64,000 bases of DNA from Planctomycetota bacterium (lineage in GTDB: Bacteria; Planctomycetota; Phycisphaerae; UBA1845): assembly GCA_030616775.1 (NCBI GenBank), contig JAUWWQ010000001.1, positions 113,419 through 177,418 on the forward strand. The letters run 5' to 3'. The first letter of the stretch is position 1. Each line of letters starts with the position of its first letter. The notes beneath the pieces are model-generated. The model saw nothing but the letters and a program-made list of their open reading frames with translations. It was not told the origin of the DNA and did not search any database. Positions 18,916 through 27,714 of this stretch are shown here, one piece after another. The position numbers and the translations under genes are program-made.

Positions 18916-19428
18916 ATGCATCCGATCAGGCTAGCCTGGATCAGGTCGATCCTCAACGAGTATGAGGGTCCGCTGATGCGGTACGCCGCGCGGATCACCG
19001 GTGACGTCGACCGGGCCCGCGACGTGGTGCAGGAGACCTTCCTGCGCCTCTGCTCGGAAGATCCGGCTCAAGTGGACGGACGTGTCCCTCAATGGCTGTT
19101 TACCGTCTGCCGCAGCCGGGCATTGGACGTGCGAAGGAAGGACAGTCGCATGCAAGCTCTGACCGAAGCCCAGATGCAAAAGCGGAAGAGCCCGGATCGT
19201 GGTCCGGCAAAGACTGCCGAAAGTCGGGAGGCATCCGGCCGGGTGCTGCAGGTGCTGGCCCTGCTGCCGGAAAACCAGCAGGAGGTCATTCGACTTCGGT
19301 TCCAAAGCGGCCTGAGCTACAAAGACATCGCGAGTGTTACGGACCTCAGTGTTTCCAACGTCGGTTACCTGATTCACACCGCGATAAAGACGATCCGGGA
19401 AAAGCTGAACCTGAGCCGCGGGCTTTAG
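18916..19428 (+). CDS. ECF-family RNA polymerase sigma factor, 170 aa
   Basis: Start taken at ATG 18916 (MHPIRLAWIRS), with GGAGA 11 bases upstream; a GTG at 18838 would add 26 residues without similarity. Region 2 is YAARITGDVDRARDVVQETFLRLC and region 4 is LALLPENQQEVIRLRFQSGLSYKDIA followed by the HTH SNVGYLIHTAIKTIREKL. It should direct polymerase to a small regulon and is followed by a gene whose N-terminus looks like an anti-sigma or zinc-finger-type cytoplasmic domain. Oddity: the last codons and the TAG stop lie inside a REP-like palindrome (19417-19434), so the C-terminus LSRGL is repeat-derived. Confidence 0.9.
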   Translation: MHPIRLAWIRSILNEYEGPLMRYAARITGDVDRARDVVQETFLRLCSEDPAQVDGRVPQWLFTVCRSRALDVRRKDSRMQALTEAQMQKRKSPDRGPAKTAESREASGRVLQVLALLPENQQEVIRLRFQSGLSYKDIASVTDLSVSNVGYLIHTAIKTIREKLNLSRGL

Positions 19429-19503
19429 CCCGCGCGGACAGCCGAACGCAGGCGAGCGTAAAGAGGAATCGTGCCACCGCGCAGGCTAAAGCCTGCGGCT
19501 CGG
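19412..19503. repeat. REP-like doublet in opposite orientation
   Basis: Two copies of one palindrome in inverted orientation. 19417-19434 has arms CGCGGGCT and AGCCCGCG around TT. 19480-19497 has arms CGCAGGC and GCCTGCG around TAAA. Read on opposite strands both fit GAGCCGC-N-GGCTTTAGCC-N-GCGCGG. The first supplies the stop codon of the sigma factor; the second lies 35 bp before the VWA gene. The layout resembles a BIME-type REP pair. Confidence 0.7.
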
Positions 19504-19531
19504 ATGGAATTAACACGCAAAGGAAAATGCC

Positions 19532-21649
19532 ATGAGCATTGACCCCAACGATCCGAAACTGACCGCCTACGCTCTGGGCGAACTTGATGACACCGAGCGT
19601 GCCGAGGTAGAAGCACAATTGAAGGAATCCGAGGCCGCCCGTCAAACGGTCAACGAGATCCGCAAGACCGCCGCATTATTGACCAGGGAACTCAAGGCCG
19701 AACCTGCGCTAGCCCTATCCGACGACCAGCGGAACGCCATCGAAGCCAAGGCAGAGCAGGTCTACGGGGGAGGCAAGAAGCCAGCGCCGGTGAAACGCTT
19801 CAGCCTACGGCGTTGGTGGATCCCCACCAGCGTGGCCGCTTCGCTGCTGATCGTCGGATTCGTCGGTTACATGCAACTTGGCGGATTGTCCAGAGCGCGC
19901 GAACTAAGCCCGCGGCTGCGGGCACGCCTAGACACGGAAAAGCAACTCCAGGGCCAGCGCTTGGCGGATGCGTCGCGCGCCACGAGCCCAGCATCTCGAC
20001 GCCGCCGAGAGCTAAGGCCTGTCGGCAACGTCCGGCTGGAAGTATCCGCGTCTGCAGGGCCTTCCGAGGAGCGTTTGGCTGCCCTGGGGTATGTTGGAGG
20101 CACCGTTGCAGCAGACGACGCTTACTATTTGCCGTGGTCGGCCATAGAGTCTGGCGAAGGATGGAACCATAAATACTCCATTTCGGGGCCAGCCTGCAAC
20201 ACGGAAGACTATGACTATATTGTCGAGAACCCGTTTCTGGCTGTGGTGCACAATCCGCTGTCGACGTTCTCGATAGACGTGGATACGGCCTCCTATGCCA
20301 ACATCCGGCGATTCCTGAACCAGGGTAGGCTGCCGCCGCCGGGGGCGGTGCGAATCGAGGAGATGGTCAATTACTTCGACTATGACTATCCTCTGCCGGC
20401 CGGCGATGATCCCTTCTCCGTCAATGTCGAGGTGGCCGACTGCCCGTGGAAGGCCGATCACATTCTCGCCCGGATCTGCATCAAGGGTCAGGAGTTCGAG
20501 CCGGACGAGCGCCCGCCGGCCAATCTCGTGTTCCTGATCGATGTCTCCGGCTCGATGCGGCCGGCCAACAAGCTCCCACTGCTGAAAGAGGCCATGGAGA
20601 TGCTCGTCGATCAGCTCGCCTACGACGACTCCGTGGCCATCGTGGTCTACGCCGGTGCATCGGGTCTCGTGCTGCCGTCAACGCCGTGCGAGGACAAAGG
20701 TGCGATCCTCTCGGCCCTGGATCGACTTCAGTCCGGCGGCTCAACCAACGGCGGGGCGGGAATTCAGCTTGCTTACGACACGGCCGTTGACAACTTCATT
20801 GAGGGCGGCGTCAACCGGGTCCTCCTGGCCACCGACGGCGACTTCAACGTTGGGACCACCAGCCAGAGCGAGCTGGTCCGTATGATCGAGGAGAAGGCTA
20901 AGAGCGGTGTGTTCCTGAGCGTGCTCGGCTTTGGCATGGGTAACTATAAGGACTCGATGCTGGAGAAGCTGGCCGACAAGGGCAACGGCAACTACGCCTA
21001 CATCGACACGGCCAACGAAGCCCGAAAGGTGCTGGTCGAGCAGATCGGCGGGACGCTGGTGACCATTGCCAAGGACGTCAAGATTCAGATCGAGTTCAAC
21101 CCGGCCGAGGTGAACGCGTATCGCCTGATCGGGTATGAGAACCGTATGCTGCGAGCCGAAGACTTCAACGACGATACCAAGGACGCCGGCGAGATAGGCG
21201 CGGGCCACACCGTAACGGCCTTCTATGAGATCGTACCTGCAGGGGTGGAGATCGATCTGCCCGACGTTGATCCACTGAAGTACCAGCCCGCAGTAGCCGA
21301 GACGTTTTCGGTTGAGGAATCACGGCGCGGGCCAAAGCCCGCGGCTCAGGGTGGTGAGCTGATGACGGTCAAGCTGCGCTACAAGGAGCCGGACGGCGAC
21401 ACCAGTAAGCTGATTGAGATGCCGGTGACCGACGCCGGTCTGACACTGAACGACATGTCCGATGATTTCGTGTTCGCCGCCTCGGTGGCCTCTTTCGGCA
21501 TGCTCCTGCGCGGCTCCGAGCACAGCGGCGATTTCACATACCAGGCCGTGCTGGAGATGGCCCAGGCATCAATCGGCGAGGACCCCTTCGGCTACCGCAC
21601 CGAGTTCGTCAACCTGGTCCAACGCGCCACAGAGCTACAGCCCGAGTAG
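19532..21649 (+). CDS. Membrane-anchored VWA (YfbK-like) protein with anti-sigma-like N-terminus, 705 aa
   Basis: The N-terminal 70 residues (DPKLTAYALGELDDTERAEV) look like the cytoplasmic segment of FecR/RsgI-type anti-sigma proteins. One membrane helix follows (WWIPTSVAASLLIVGFVGYM, about 91-111), then a repeat-rich linker, a segment beginning NPFLAVVHNPLSTFSIDVDTASYANIRRFL, and a von Willebrand A domain with the MIDAS start VFLIDVSGSM and later LLATDGDFNVGTTSQSEL. The C-terminal region matches the VWA-associated domain (DVKIQIEFNPAEVNAYRLIGYENR). Directly after an ECF sigma gene, it is likely to control that sigma factor. Two REP-like palindromes are embedded in frame (near residues 122-129 and 598-606). 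Confidence 0.85.
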   Translation: MSIDPNDPKLTAYALGELDDTERAEVEAQLKESEAARQTVNEIRKTAALLTRELKAEPALALSDDQRNAIEAKAEQVYGGGKKPAPVKRFSLRRWWIPTSVAASLLIVGFVGYMQLGGLSRARELSPRLRARLDTEKQLQGQRLADASRATSPASRRRRELRPVGNVRLEVSASAGPSEERLAALGYVGGTVAADDAYYLPWSAIESGEGWNHKYSISGPACNTEDYDYIVENPFLAVVHNPLSTFSIDVDTASYANIRRFLNQGRLPPPGAVRIEEMVNYFDYDYPLPAGDDPFSVNVEVADCPWKADHILARICIKGQEFEPDERPPANLVFLIDVSGSMRPANKLPLLKEAMEMLVDQLAYDDSVAIVVYAGASGLVLPSTPCEDKGAILSALDRLQSGGSTNGGAGIQLAYDTAVDNFIEGGVNRVLLATDGDFNVGTTSQSELVRMIEEKAKSGVFLSVLGFGMGNYKDSMLEKLADKGNGNYAYIDTANEARKVLVEQIGGTLVTIAKDVKIQIEFNPAEVNAYRLIGYENRMLRAEDFNDDTKDAGEIGAGHTVTAFYEIVPAGVEIDLPDVDPLKYQPAVAETFSVEESRRGPKPAAQGGELMTVKLRYKEPDGDTSKLIEMPVTDAGLTLNDMSDDFVFAASVASFGMLLRGSEHSGDFTYQAVLEMAQASIGEDPFGYRTEFVNLVQRATELQPE
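19895..19917. repeat. Degenerate REP-like palindrome inside the VWA gene linker
   Basis: On the minus strand it reads AGCCGCGGGCTTAGTTCGCGC, a diverged match to the REP unit at 19412. It encodes ARELSPRL just after the membrane helix, where insertion is tolerated. Confidence 0.45.
21324..21347. repeat. REP-like palindrome inside the VWA gene
   Basis: Arms CGCGGGC and GCCCGCG around CAAA (21326-21343). On the minus strand it reads GAGCCGCGGGCTTTGGCCCGC, nearly the unit at 19412. It is in frame and encodes RRGPKPAAQ between conserved segments of the VWA-associated domain. Confidence 0.6.
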
Positions 21650-21675
21650 CGGTAGACGCAGCGCTGCCGTAGCCG

Positions 21676-21718
21676 CCGGCGCCCCCGCCGAATGTAGCGT
21701 CCGGCGCCCCCGCCGGAC
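21676..21718. repeat. Tandem GC-rich palindromes after the VWA gene
   Basis: Two adjacent units: CGCCGGCG-CCCC-CGCCG (21676-21690) and GTCCGGCG-CCCC-CGCCGGAC (21699-21718). They lie between convergent genes and could help termination as RNA hairpins, although no T-run follows. They differ from the REP family above. Confidence 0.6.
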
Positions 21719-21764
21719 GTAGCCTGCCTGAAGGTCCAGCCGCCTGCTGTTGATCGGAGTCTCT

Positions 21765-23453
21765 CTACCTCGACAGTGCCACGGCGTCGACTTTGGTCAC
21801 CCGGACGATTTCTTCGACGGTGGTGGTTCCTTTGACCACCTTGGTCCAGCCGTCCTCGCGCATCAGTTTCAGGCCGTTCGCTCGGGCCGCGTTCTGAATG
21901 TCAGTGGCCGACTTGCGTTGCAGGATCATCTCCCGGATCTCGTCACCGACCGGCAGCAACTCGAAGATTCCCAGCCGGCCGCGGTAGCCGGTATGGCGGC
22001 ATTCCCGACAGCCCGCGCCGCGGTAGAGCTTCTGCCCCGGTTCCAACTTGAAATCGGACGGAATGTCGACCGGCTCAGGCGTGTATTCCTCGCGGCACGA
22101 CGTGCAGATTCGCCGTACCAGTCGCTGGGCAAGCACGCCGCTGATGGCACTGGAGACCAAAAACGGTTCCACCCCCATATCGAGCAGACGCGTCGTGGCC
22201 GTTACCGCGTCGTTGGTGTGCAATGTGCTGAAGACCAGATGACCGGTAAGTGACGCATTGATGGCCACCTCAGCCGTCTCCAGGTCACGAATCTCGCCGA
22301 CCAGGATTACATCCGGGTCGTGCCGCAGGAAGGAACGCAACCCGGAGGCGAACGTAAGCCCGATGTGCGGTTTGATCTGCACCTGTTGGATTCCGTCGAG
22401 GTAGTACTCGATCGGGTCCTCGATCGTGAGAATCTTGATGGTGTCGTTCTTGATGGAGTTCAGGGCAGCGTACAGTGTTGTGGTCTTGCCGGAGCCGGTC
22501 GGACCGGTAACCAGCACGATCCCATACGGCTGTTTGATCAGATGCTCGACGCCCTCGTGGGCTTCGTCGATGAGCCCGAGTTCGCGGAGAGCCAACATCG
22601 CAGACTGCTTGTCGAGGATACGCATGACCACCGCGCCGCCGAACGCAGTGGGAATGATGCTGATCCGCAGGTCGATGTCGCGGTTCTCAGCCTTGATCTT
22701 GAAGCCCCCGTCTTGGGGCAGCCGCTTCTCGGCGATGTTGAGATTGGAGAGAATCTTTATGCGGCTGACGATCGCAGCGTGAAACCGGCGGATCTCGGGT
22801 GGGACGTTGGTCGTATGAAGCACACCGTCGACACGGTAGCGGATTTTCAGGTCATCTTCGTATGGTTCGATGTGAATATCGCTGGCCCGGTCGCGGATGG
22901 CCTCGAGGAGAATCTCATTGACCAGCTTGACCACCGTCGCCTCCTGGGCCTGCTCGATCAGGTCGGCGTTATCCGCATCGACCTCACTGACGACCTCGAC
23001 GGCGGACTGGCCGATCATCGCCTCCACGGTGTGCCCGCCGACGCCGAAGTGCTCCTTGATAACCCGAGATATCTCCTCGCTGGTCGCCAGAACCGTCTCG
23101 ATCTTCGCACCCATCAGCATGCGAAGTTCGTCGAAGGCGTAGAGATTGAACGGGTTGCTGGTGGCCACCCGGATCGTGCCATCGTGACGATCGATGGGGA
23201 TCACACGATCGCGATGGACAACCTTCGAGGGAGTCTGTTTGAGTAGCTCGGTGTCGATGGCCACATCGGACAGGTCGATCAGCGGGATGGCCAACTCCTC
23301 GCTGTAGACCTGAAGGTAGTCGCGTTCCTTGATCAGCCCTAGGCGGACCAGACAATGCTCGATCCGCTCGGAGGGCTTCCGGGCCGCCGTCGCCTGCTCG
23401 AGCTGAGCAGCCGTGATTATCCCACGTTTAAGGAGAACTTCGCCGAGGCTCAC
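21765..23453 (-). CDS. GspE/PilB-type secretion or pilus assembly ATPase, 562 aa
   Basis: GTG start at 23453. The N-terminal MshEN-type domain (SLGEVLLKRGIITAAQLEQA) precedes the ATPase core: Walker A GPTGSGKTTTLYAALNSI, the Asp box ILTIEDPIEYYLDGIQQVQI, Walker B FLRHDPDVILVGEIRDLETA and the His box LTGHLVFSTLHTNDA. A zinc-binding insert with CTSC and CREC follows (RICTSCREEYTPEP, GAGCRECRHTGYRGRLGIFE), as in T2SS GspE and T4P PilB. It powers pseudopilus or pilus assembly at the inner membrane. No other gsp or pil genes are present here, so which machine it serves cannot be said. Confidence 0.92.
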   Translation of the reverse strand: MSLGEVLLKRGIITAAQLEQATAARKPSERIEHCLVRLGLIKERDYLQVYSEELAIPLIDLSDVAIDTELLKQTPSKVVHRDRVIPIDRHDGTIRVATSNPFNLYAFDELRMLMGAKIETVLATSEEISRVIKEHFGVGGHTVEAMIGQSAVEVVSEVDADNADLIEQAQEATVVKLVNEILLEAIRDRASDIHIEPYEDDLKIRYRVDGVLHTTNVPPEIRRFHAAIVSRIKILSNLNIAEKRLPQDGGFKIKAENRDIDLRISIIPTAFGGAVVMRILDKQSAMLALRELGLIDEAHEGVEHLIKQPYGIVLVTGPTGSGKTTTLYAALNSIKNDTIKILTIEDPIEYYLDGIQQVQIKPHIGLTFASGLRSFLRHDPDVILVGEIRDLETAEVAINASLTGHLVFSTLHTNDAVTATTRLLDMGVEPFLVSSAISGVLAQRLVRRICTSCREEYTPEPVDIPSDFKLEPGQKLYRGAGCRECRHTGYRGRLGIFELLPVGDEIREMILQRKSATDIQNAARANGLKLMREDGWTKVVKGTTTVEEIVRVTKVDAVALSR

Positions 23454-23789
23454 TGCTTCCGATCCGTCGCATTCGGGCTCGCTGCTTCAGGCGGGCCAGG
23501 GGCCGTCGTCCGACAGGCCTAGTCCGCGCATACTACATCCCTCTCTTATACACATGATCGGGTAAGCGGACTCATTTAGGATTGTAAACCTTAACCGGCG
23601 TTTTGGAAAGAGGTTACAGCCGCCTGGCGGGTCCGATACGGGTGCCGGTGGCGCTTGTTTCGGACGCCAACCCATCGTATCGTCGTATCGCCGCGTGTAA
23701 CGGCAATTGGGGTCCACGCGGAGCACCCGGATGATCACCAATATACCCGGTGGGCCTGGGCGATAGGACGGGTTGGACGGATCGACGTT
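23454..23789. other. Divergent intergenic region
   Basis: About 335 bp between the GspE-like gene and the UDP-sugar pyrophosphorylase gene, expected to carry both promoters. I see no well-matched sigma70 pair, operator or repeat. An in-frame extension of the downstream ORF to 23655 has no family content. Confidence 0.4.
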
Positions 23790-25226
23790 ATGAGCAACTC
23801 TGCGAGCATCGAGTCACGCTATCAGGCCTGCCTGGCGAAGCTACGGAAGAGGGGCCAGGAACACGTCCTGCGCTGGTGGGACGACCTGGGCCCGGCCGAT
23901 CGCGAGCACCTGCTGACCGATATCGAGTCCATCCCGTGGGAGATCCTGGATAGGTTAATCCGTTCGCACGTCCTCATAAGACCCGACCACACCGTTCCGC
24001 GGGATTTGAGTCCGCCCACGGTCTACAAGCAGCCGCCCACGCCAGGGCAACGAGCGTTGTATGACCAAGCGGTTCGGCTAGGTCGAGATTTGATCCGGAC
24101 GGGAAAGGTGGCTGCACTTACCGTCGCCGGTGGCCAAGGAACACGCCTGGGATTCGACGGCCCCAAAGGTGCCCTCGAGGTGACGCCGGTCGGCGGCAAG
24201 ACGCTCTTTGAACTCTTTGCGGAGACAATCAAAGCCGCCCGCCGCTGCTACGACAGCCCCATCCCTTGGTACATTATGACCAGCCCGGCCAACCATGAGC
24301 AGACGGCCGAATATCTCAAATCGCGCGACTTCTTCGGCCTCCCCGAAACGGATGTGATCCTGTTCCGTCAGGGCATGCTCCCGGCGTTCGATTTCCAGGG
24401 GCGGCTTCTGCTTGCACGCAAACACCGGCTGGCTTTGGCACCCGACGGTCACGGCGGCTCGCTCAAGGCCCTGGTCGCAAGCGGTGCACTAAGCGACCTG
24501 TGCACACGCGGCATCGAGATCATCACCTATTTCCAGGTCGATAATCCGCTTGTCAAACCGTTCGACCCGCTCTTTATCGGATTGCACGCCAAGACGGGCT
24601 CGGAGATGTCGACCAAGGTTACGCCGAAGGCCGATGACTTGGAGCGCGTCGGCAACGTGTGCGTCCACGACGGCAAGGTTGTTGTCATCGAGTACTTCGA
24701 CTTGCCCGACGAATTGGCCCACGCCAGAAACCAGGATGGCAGCCGCAAGTTCGACGCCGGCAACCCGGCTATCCATCTGCTCAACGTCGACTTCGTCGAT
24801 CGGGTCGTCGCCCGATCATTCCAGATGCCGTTCCGCCGTGCGGACAAGGCCGTCGCCTATGTCGACCAGACCGGCTCGCTACAAGAGCCGACCGCTCCAA
24901 ACGCCGTCAAGCTGGAGGCATTCATTTTTGATGTGCTGCCGCTGGCTGCAAACCCGCTGTTGCTCGAGGTGGACCGTGCCGAGGAGTTCTCCCCGGTAAA
25001 AAACGCCACCGGTGTCGATTCGCTTGAATCATCAAAGCGCGACCAGAATGCCCGGGCATGTCGCTGGCTGGAATCAGCCGGTGTCACCGTCCCACGCAAG
25101 CCCGATGGTCAACCTGATGTCACTATAGCAATCTCACCCTCCTTCGCCCTTGACGCCGAAGACGTCAAAGAAAGTCGCCATCAGGTACCCGTCCTGAAAC
25201 CCGGCGGCGCGGTCTACATCGAGTAG
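23790..25226 (+). CDS. UDP-sugar pyrophosphorylase, UDPGP/UAP family, 478 aa
   Basis: Start at ATG 23790 (MSNSASIESRYQACL), where similarity begins; the frame is open upstream. The nucleotide-binding signature is VAALTVAGGQGTRLGFDGPKG, close to the L-x-x-G-x-G-T-R-L-G of eukaryote-type UDP-N-acetylhexosamine and UDP-glucose pyrophosphorylases. Further family blocks are PWYIMTSPANHEQT, QGMLPAFDFQGRLLLA, APDGHGGSLKALVASG and YFQVDNPLVKPFDPLFIGLH. It makes UDP-activated sugar from UTP and sugar 1-phosphate in the cytoplasm. The UAP-like blocks favour GlcNAc-1-P or GalNAc-1-P, but glucose-1-P is possible. No operon partner. Confidence 0.88.
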   Translation: MSNSASIESRYQACLAKLRKRGQEHVLRWWDDLGPADREHLLTDIESIPWEILDRLIRSHVLIRPDHTVPRDLSPPTVYKQPPTPGQRALYDQAVRLGRDLIRTGKVAALTVAGGQGTRLGFDGPKGALEVTPVGGKTLFELFAETIKAARRCYDSPIPWYIMTSPANHEQTAEYLKSRDFFGLPETDVILFRQGMLPAFDFQGRLLLARKHRLALAPDGHGGSLKALVASGALSDLCTRGIEIITYFQVDNPLVKPFDPLFIGLHAKTGSEMSTKVTPKADDLERVGNVCVHDGKVVVIEYFDLPDELAHARNQDGSRKFDAGNPAIHLLNVDFVDRVVARSFQMPFRRADKAVAYVDQTGSLQEPTAPNAVKLEAFIFDVLPLAANPLLLEVDRAEEFSPVKNATGVDSLESSKRDQNARACRWLESAGVTVPRKPDGQPDVTIAISPSFALDAEDVKESRHQVPVLKPGGAVYIE

Positions 25227-25592
25227 GGTACAATTCGCTCGTGCGAGATTCCTATCTCGCACGCACTGTTCGCAGGATTCCAATTATGCAGGGTTGCGGG
25301 AAAGGATTCCCGCCAGAGTCGGTGCGAGAACCGATTCTCGCACCAGCAGCGCTACTAAACTCACCGGGCGTCCTGTGTCGACGCGTCAAATGTACCGCCA
25401 ACCCAATCCTGCACAAGTGCCATCGCCAGCATCACGGCGTGGTCCAGACCCATATCAGTATCGATTACCACTGGGAGGTGATTGTCGATGTGGTACGCGA
25501 TTGCCGGTGGGGCAAGCAGCGAGATAAACGCAATCAACAATCTCAGGCGACAGCGCATAACAACTCTCCAACCAGGTCCAAACGTTCCGCGC
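25227..25592. other. Convergent intergenic region with a stem-loop array
   Basis: About 365 bp with no supported gene. It contains the three palindromes listed next; the remainder, toward the ABC permease gene, shows nothing recognisable. Confidence 0.5.
25241..25344. repeat. Array of three related stem-loops
   Basis: 25241-25262: GTGCGAGAT-TCCT-ATCTCGCAC, a perfect 9-bp stem. 25296-25313: GCGGGAA-AGGA-TTCCCGC, 7 bp. 25321-25344: GGTGCGAGAA-CCGA-TTCTCGCACC, 10 bp. The first and third share GTGCGAGA and 4-base loops, so they are copies of one element. Placement after the stop at 25226 would allow a role in transcript 3'-end formation or stability. Confidence 0.7.
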
Positions 25593-26408
25593 CTACACCG
25601 TGCAGATGTCGCGGCGTGCGAAGATCATCGCGCCGGCTGTCCACAGAATGGCACTGACGGCTATCAGCACAAGCATATCCTTGACCGGCCAAGCGGTTTC
25701 GCGCAGAATTAGCAACGGCCGGTAGTAGTTCTGAAGGCTCAGAAACGCAATGCTCTTGGCGGGACCCCAGAATTGGGCCAGGGAGTTCAGCAAGAATGAT
25801 GCCAGAACGATACCGAAGACGATCCCCACCGCTCGGCCGCGCCGATCACTCAGCGACGACACCAGATAAGCCACCGACCCGACTGCGACGTAAAGGCAGT
25901 ACAGGTTGATAACGACAATGATCAGTTGGCCTGGGGCAAGTGGGGCTTGAGGACCCGACAACCAGCCTCCGATCAGATTGCCCAGCAACCCTATGGCGAC
26001 GAGCACCAAACCGGAGACTAGCCACACCACTGATTCAAGCGCGTAGACGCGCGTCCGCGAGATCGGTAGTCCAAACAGCACATCGATGGTTCCGTGATCG
26101 ACCTCGCCCGCGGGCATGCGGGTGCAAAACGCAATCCCCTGAGCCCAGACCAGTGCCAGTACAACAGGGTGGACCCAGGCGATCGAAGCAATGACACCCG
26201 GGTCGATCGTGCTACCGACCTCCGTACCCAGCAGGCCCTTGAACATCCCTTGTATGAAATCCAACTGCAGCCATCGACCGGACAGTGCTTCGTTGAACTT
26301 CGGGAGGATGTAGGCCAGCAGAGCCTCGAGGCCCGCCATGGCCAGTGCAAAGAGCAATGTGGCTAGCCAAACCTCGTGTATCGTTTTGGCAATCAAACCC
26401 CGAGTCAC
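25593..26408 (-). CDS. ABC-2-type exporter permease, 271 aa
   Basis: GTG start at 26408, overlapping the upstream ATPase stop as GTGA; the frame is open to 26543 but that extension has no membrane content. About six membrane helices are visible: WLATLLFALAMAGLEALLAY, HPVVLALVWAQGIAFC, VVWLVSGLVLVAIGLLGNLI, QLIIVVINLYCLYVAVGSVAYL, GIVFGIVLASFLLNSLAQF and MLVLIAVSAILWTAGAMIFA. The cytoplasmic motif GTIDVLFGLPISRTRVYALE is typical of ABC-2 (NosY/YhgE-like) permeases. It forms a two-gene exporter with the ATPase; substrate unknown. Confidence 0.88.
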   Translation of the reverse strand: MTRGLIAKTIHEVWLATLLFALAMAGLEALLAYILPKFNEALSGRWLQLDFIQGMFKGLLGTEVGSTIDPGVIASIAWVHPVVLALVWAQGIAFCTRMPAGEVDHGTIDVLFGLPISRTRVYALESVVWLVSGLVLVAIGLLGNLIGGWLSGPQAPLAPGQLIIVVINLYCLYVAVGSVAYLVSSLSDRRGRAVGIVFGIVLASFLLNSLAQFWGPAKSIAFLSLQNYYRPLLILRETAWPVKDMLVLIAVSAILWTAGAMIFARRDICTV

Positions 26409-27298
26409 ATGCCGGGCTCCAACTCGTAGTATTGCTGAAACAGCCTGGTGAGATCGGGTTGCCCGATGGACAGGTCCTCGATCGGTTGGCCTGCGCTCCA
26501 CCGCACCAGCTCCATCACCGGGCCTGCGAGGCTGGCATACCACTGCCGGTCCCGCCGTTCATACACGTCCAGGAACGCTGGAACGGTGATTTCGTCGAGC
26601 TTGGCGGTCTCCAACCAACGCATTGTCACAACTCGCCTGGCCCGGGCCCGCAGGGCCTCCAGCGTTTCGTCCGCCACCAGCTTCCCTTCTCGGAGAATAG
26701 CCGCCCGGTCGCATAATTGCTCAACTTCGCTGAGGGTATGGCTGGAGAAAAAGACGGTGTGACCGGCCGACGCCAGGTCGCGAAGGTGCTGATACAGCTT
26801 GTCCTGCATGAGTGGATCGAGCGACGCGGTCGGCTCATCGAGGATGAGCAGTCTAGGGCGATGAGCGAGGGCGAGTATCAACCCCAGCTTCTGGCGCATT
26901 CCCCGCGACATGCGGCGCACATTGAGGTCCGGTTCAAGGCCGAACTCCGCGGCCAGTTCGCCACCCGTCTTGGTCAGGTCGCGTCCGCGCACACGCCCGA
27001 AGATTTGTAGGGCCACCCTGCAAGTGAGCCATGGATAGAGCCGCAGGTCGCCCGGCAGGTAGCCGACATCGGTTTTCACCCGGTGGCTGGCCCGCCAGCA
27101 ATCCAGGCCAAAAACGCGGGCACCACCCTCGCTGGGTCTGAGGAGCCCCACGAGCACCCGGATTGTGGTTGTCTTCCCCGAGCCGTTGGGACCCAGGAAC
27201 CCGAACAACATCCCCTCGGGCACGCTGAGGTTCAAACCCTCGATCCCCATCCGGCGGCCATACCGCTTGGTCAGTTGTTCGGTGACAATAACGCTCAC
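26405..27298 (-). CDS. ABC transporter ATP-binding protein, 297 aa
   Basis: GTG start at 27298 is supported by AAGGA seven bases upstream and by the protein then starting VIVTEQLTKRYG; an upstream ORF extension to 27358 is not needed. Walker A GFLGPNGSGKTTTIRVLVGLL, Q-loop region VGYLPGDLRLYPWLT, signature MSRGMRQKLGLILALAHRP (a variant LSGGQ), Walker B RLLILDEPTASLDP and H-loop VFFSSHTLSEVEQLCDRAAI are all present. The C-terminal 80 residues are the usual extension of CcmA/NatA-type exporters. It couples ATP hydrolysis to the permease encoded next. Confidence 0.93.
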   Translation of the reverse strand: MSVIVTEQLTKRYGRRMGIEGLNLSVPEGMLFGFLGPNGSGKTTTIRVLVGLLRPSEGGARVFGLDCWRASHRVKTDVGYLPGDLRLYPWLTCRVALQIFGRVRGRDLTKTGGELAAEFGLEPDLNVRRMSRGMRQKLGLILALAHRPRLLILDEPTASLDPLMQDKLYQHLRDLASAGHTVFFSSHTLSEVEQLCDRAAILREGKLVADETLEALRARARRVVTMRWLETAKLDEITVPAFLDVYERRDRQWYASLAGPVMELVRWSAGQPIEDLSIGQPDLTRLFQQYYELEPGM

Positions 27299-27714
27299 CG
27301 TATGTCCTTGCTGTAGCAAATGGGAGATCCGCCGCCGTAGTTCGGTTAACCGCAGCAAGTGGACGACGGCAAATAGCAGTTGCCCTCACACCGCACAGGG
27401 CAACCTCTACGTGCACAGAAATACATGCGTGCCACGATACGCCCGTCTGCGATCAGTGGCAAGATAACGACATCGGATTCATTAAGCGATAAACAGTGCC
27501 GCCCGCGCAATGTAAGCCTCAAGCCGCCCACCGAGGACATGTCCTGCGTCCAAGGCAAACGCTCGTACATACCCCGTTAACATGGTTCTCGCCGGGTAGA
27601 AAGACCTTGGCAACGCGGACCTCGGACCTGTGCTGTCCGTATCGCTGGAACTGCATATTCCCGTGACCGGCGCCGATCGCCCCGCCGCTCACGCGACAGT
27701 GATCGTCACTCACG
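27299..27714. other. Intergenic region, no gene recognised
   Basis: About 415 bp between the 11-haem cytochrome stop and the ABC ATPase start. It holds the ABC operon's ribosome binding site and presumably its promoter. Short frames are compositionally ordinary; no repeat or tRNA was seen. Confidence 0.4.
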
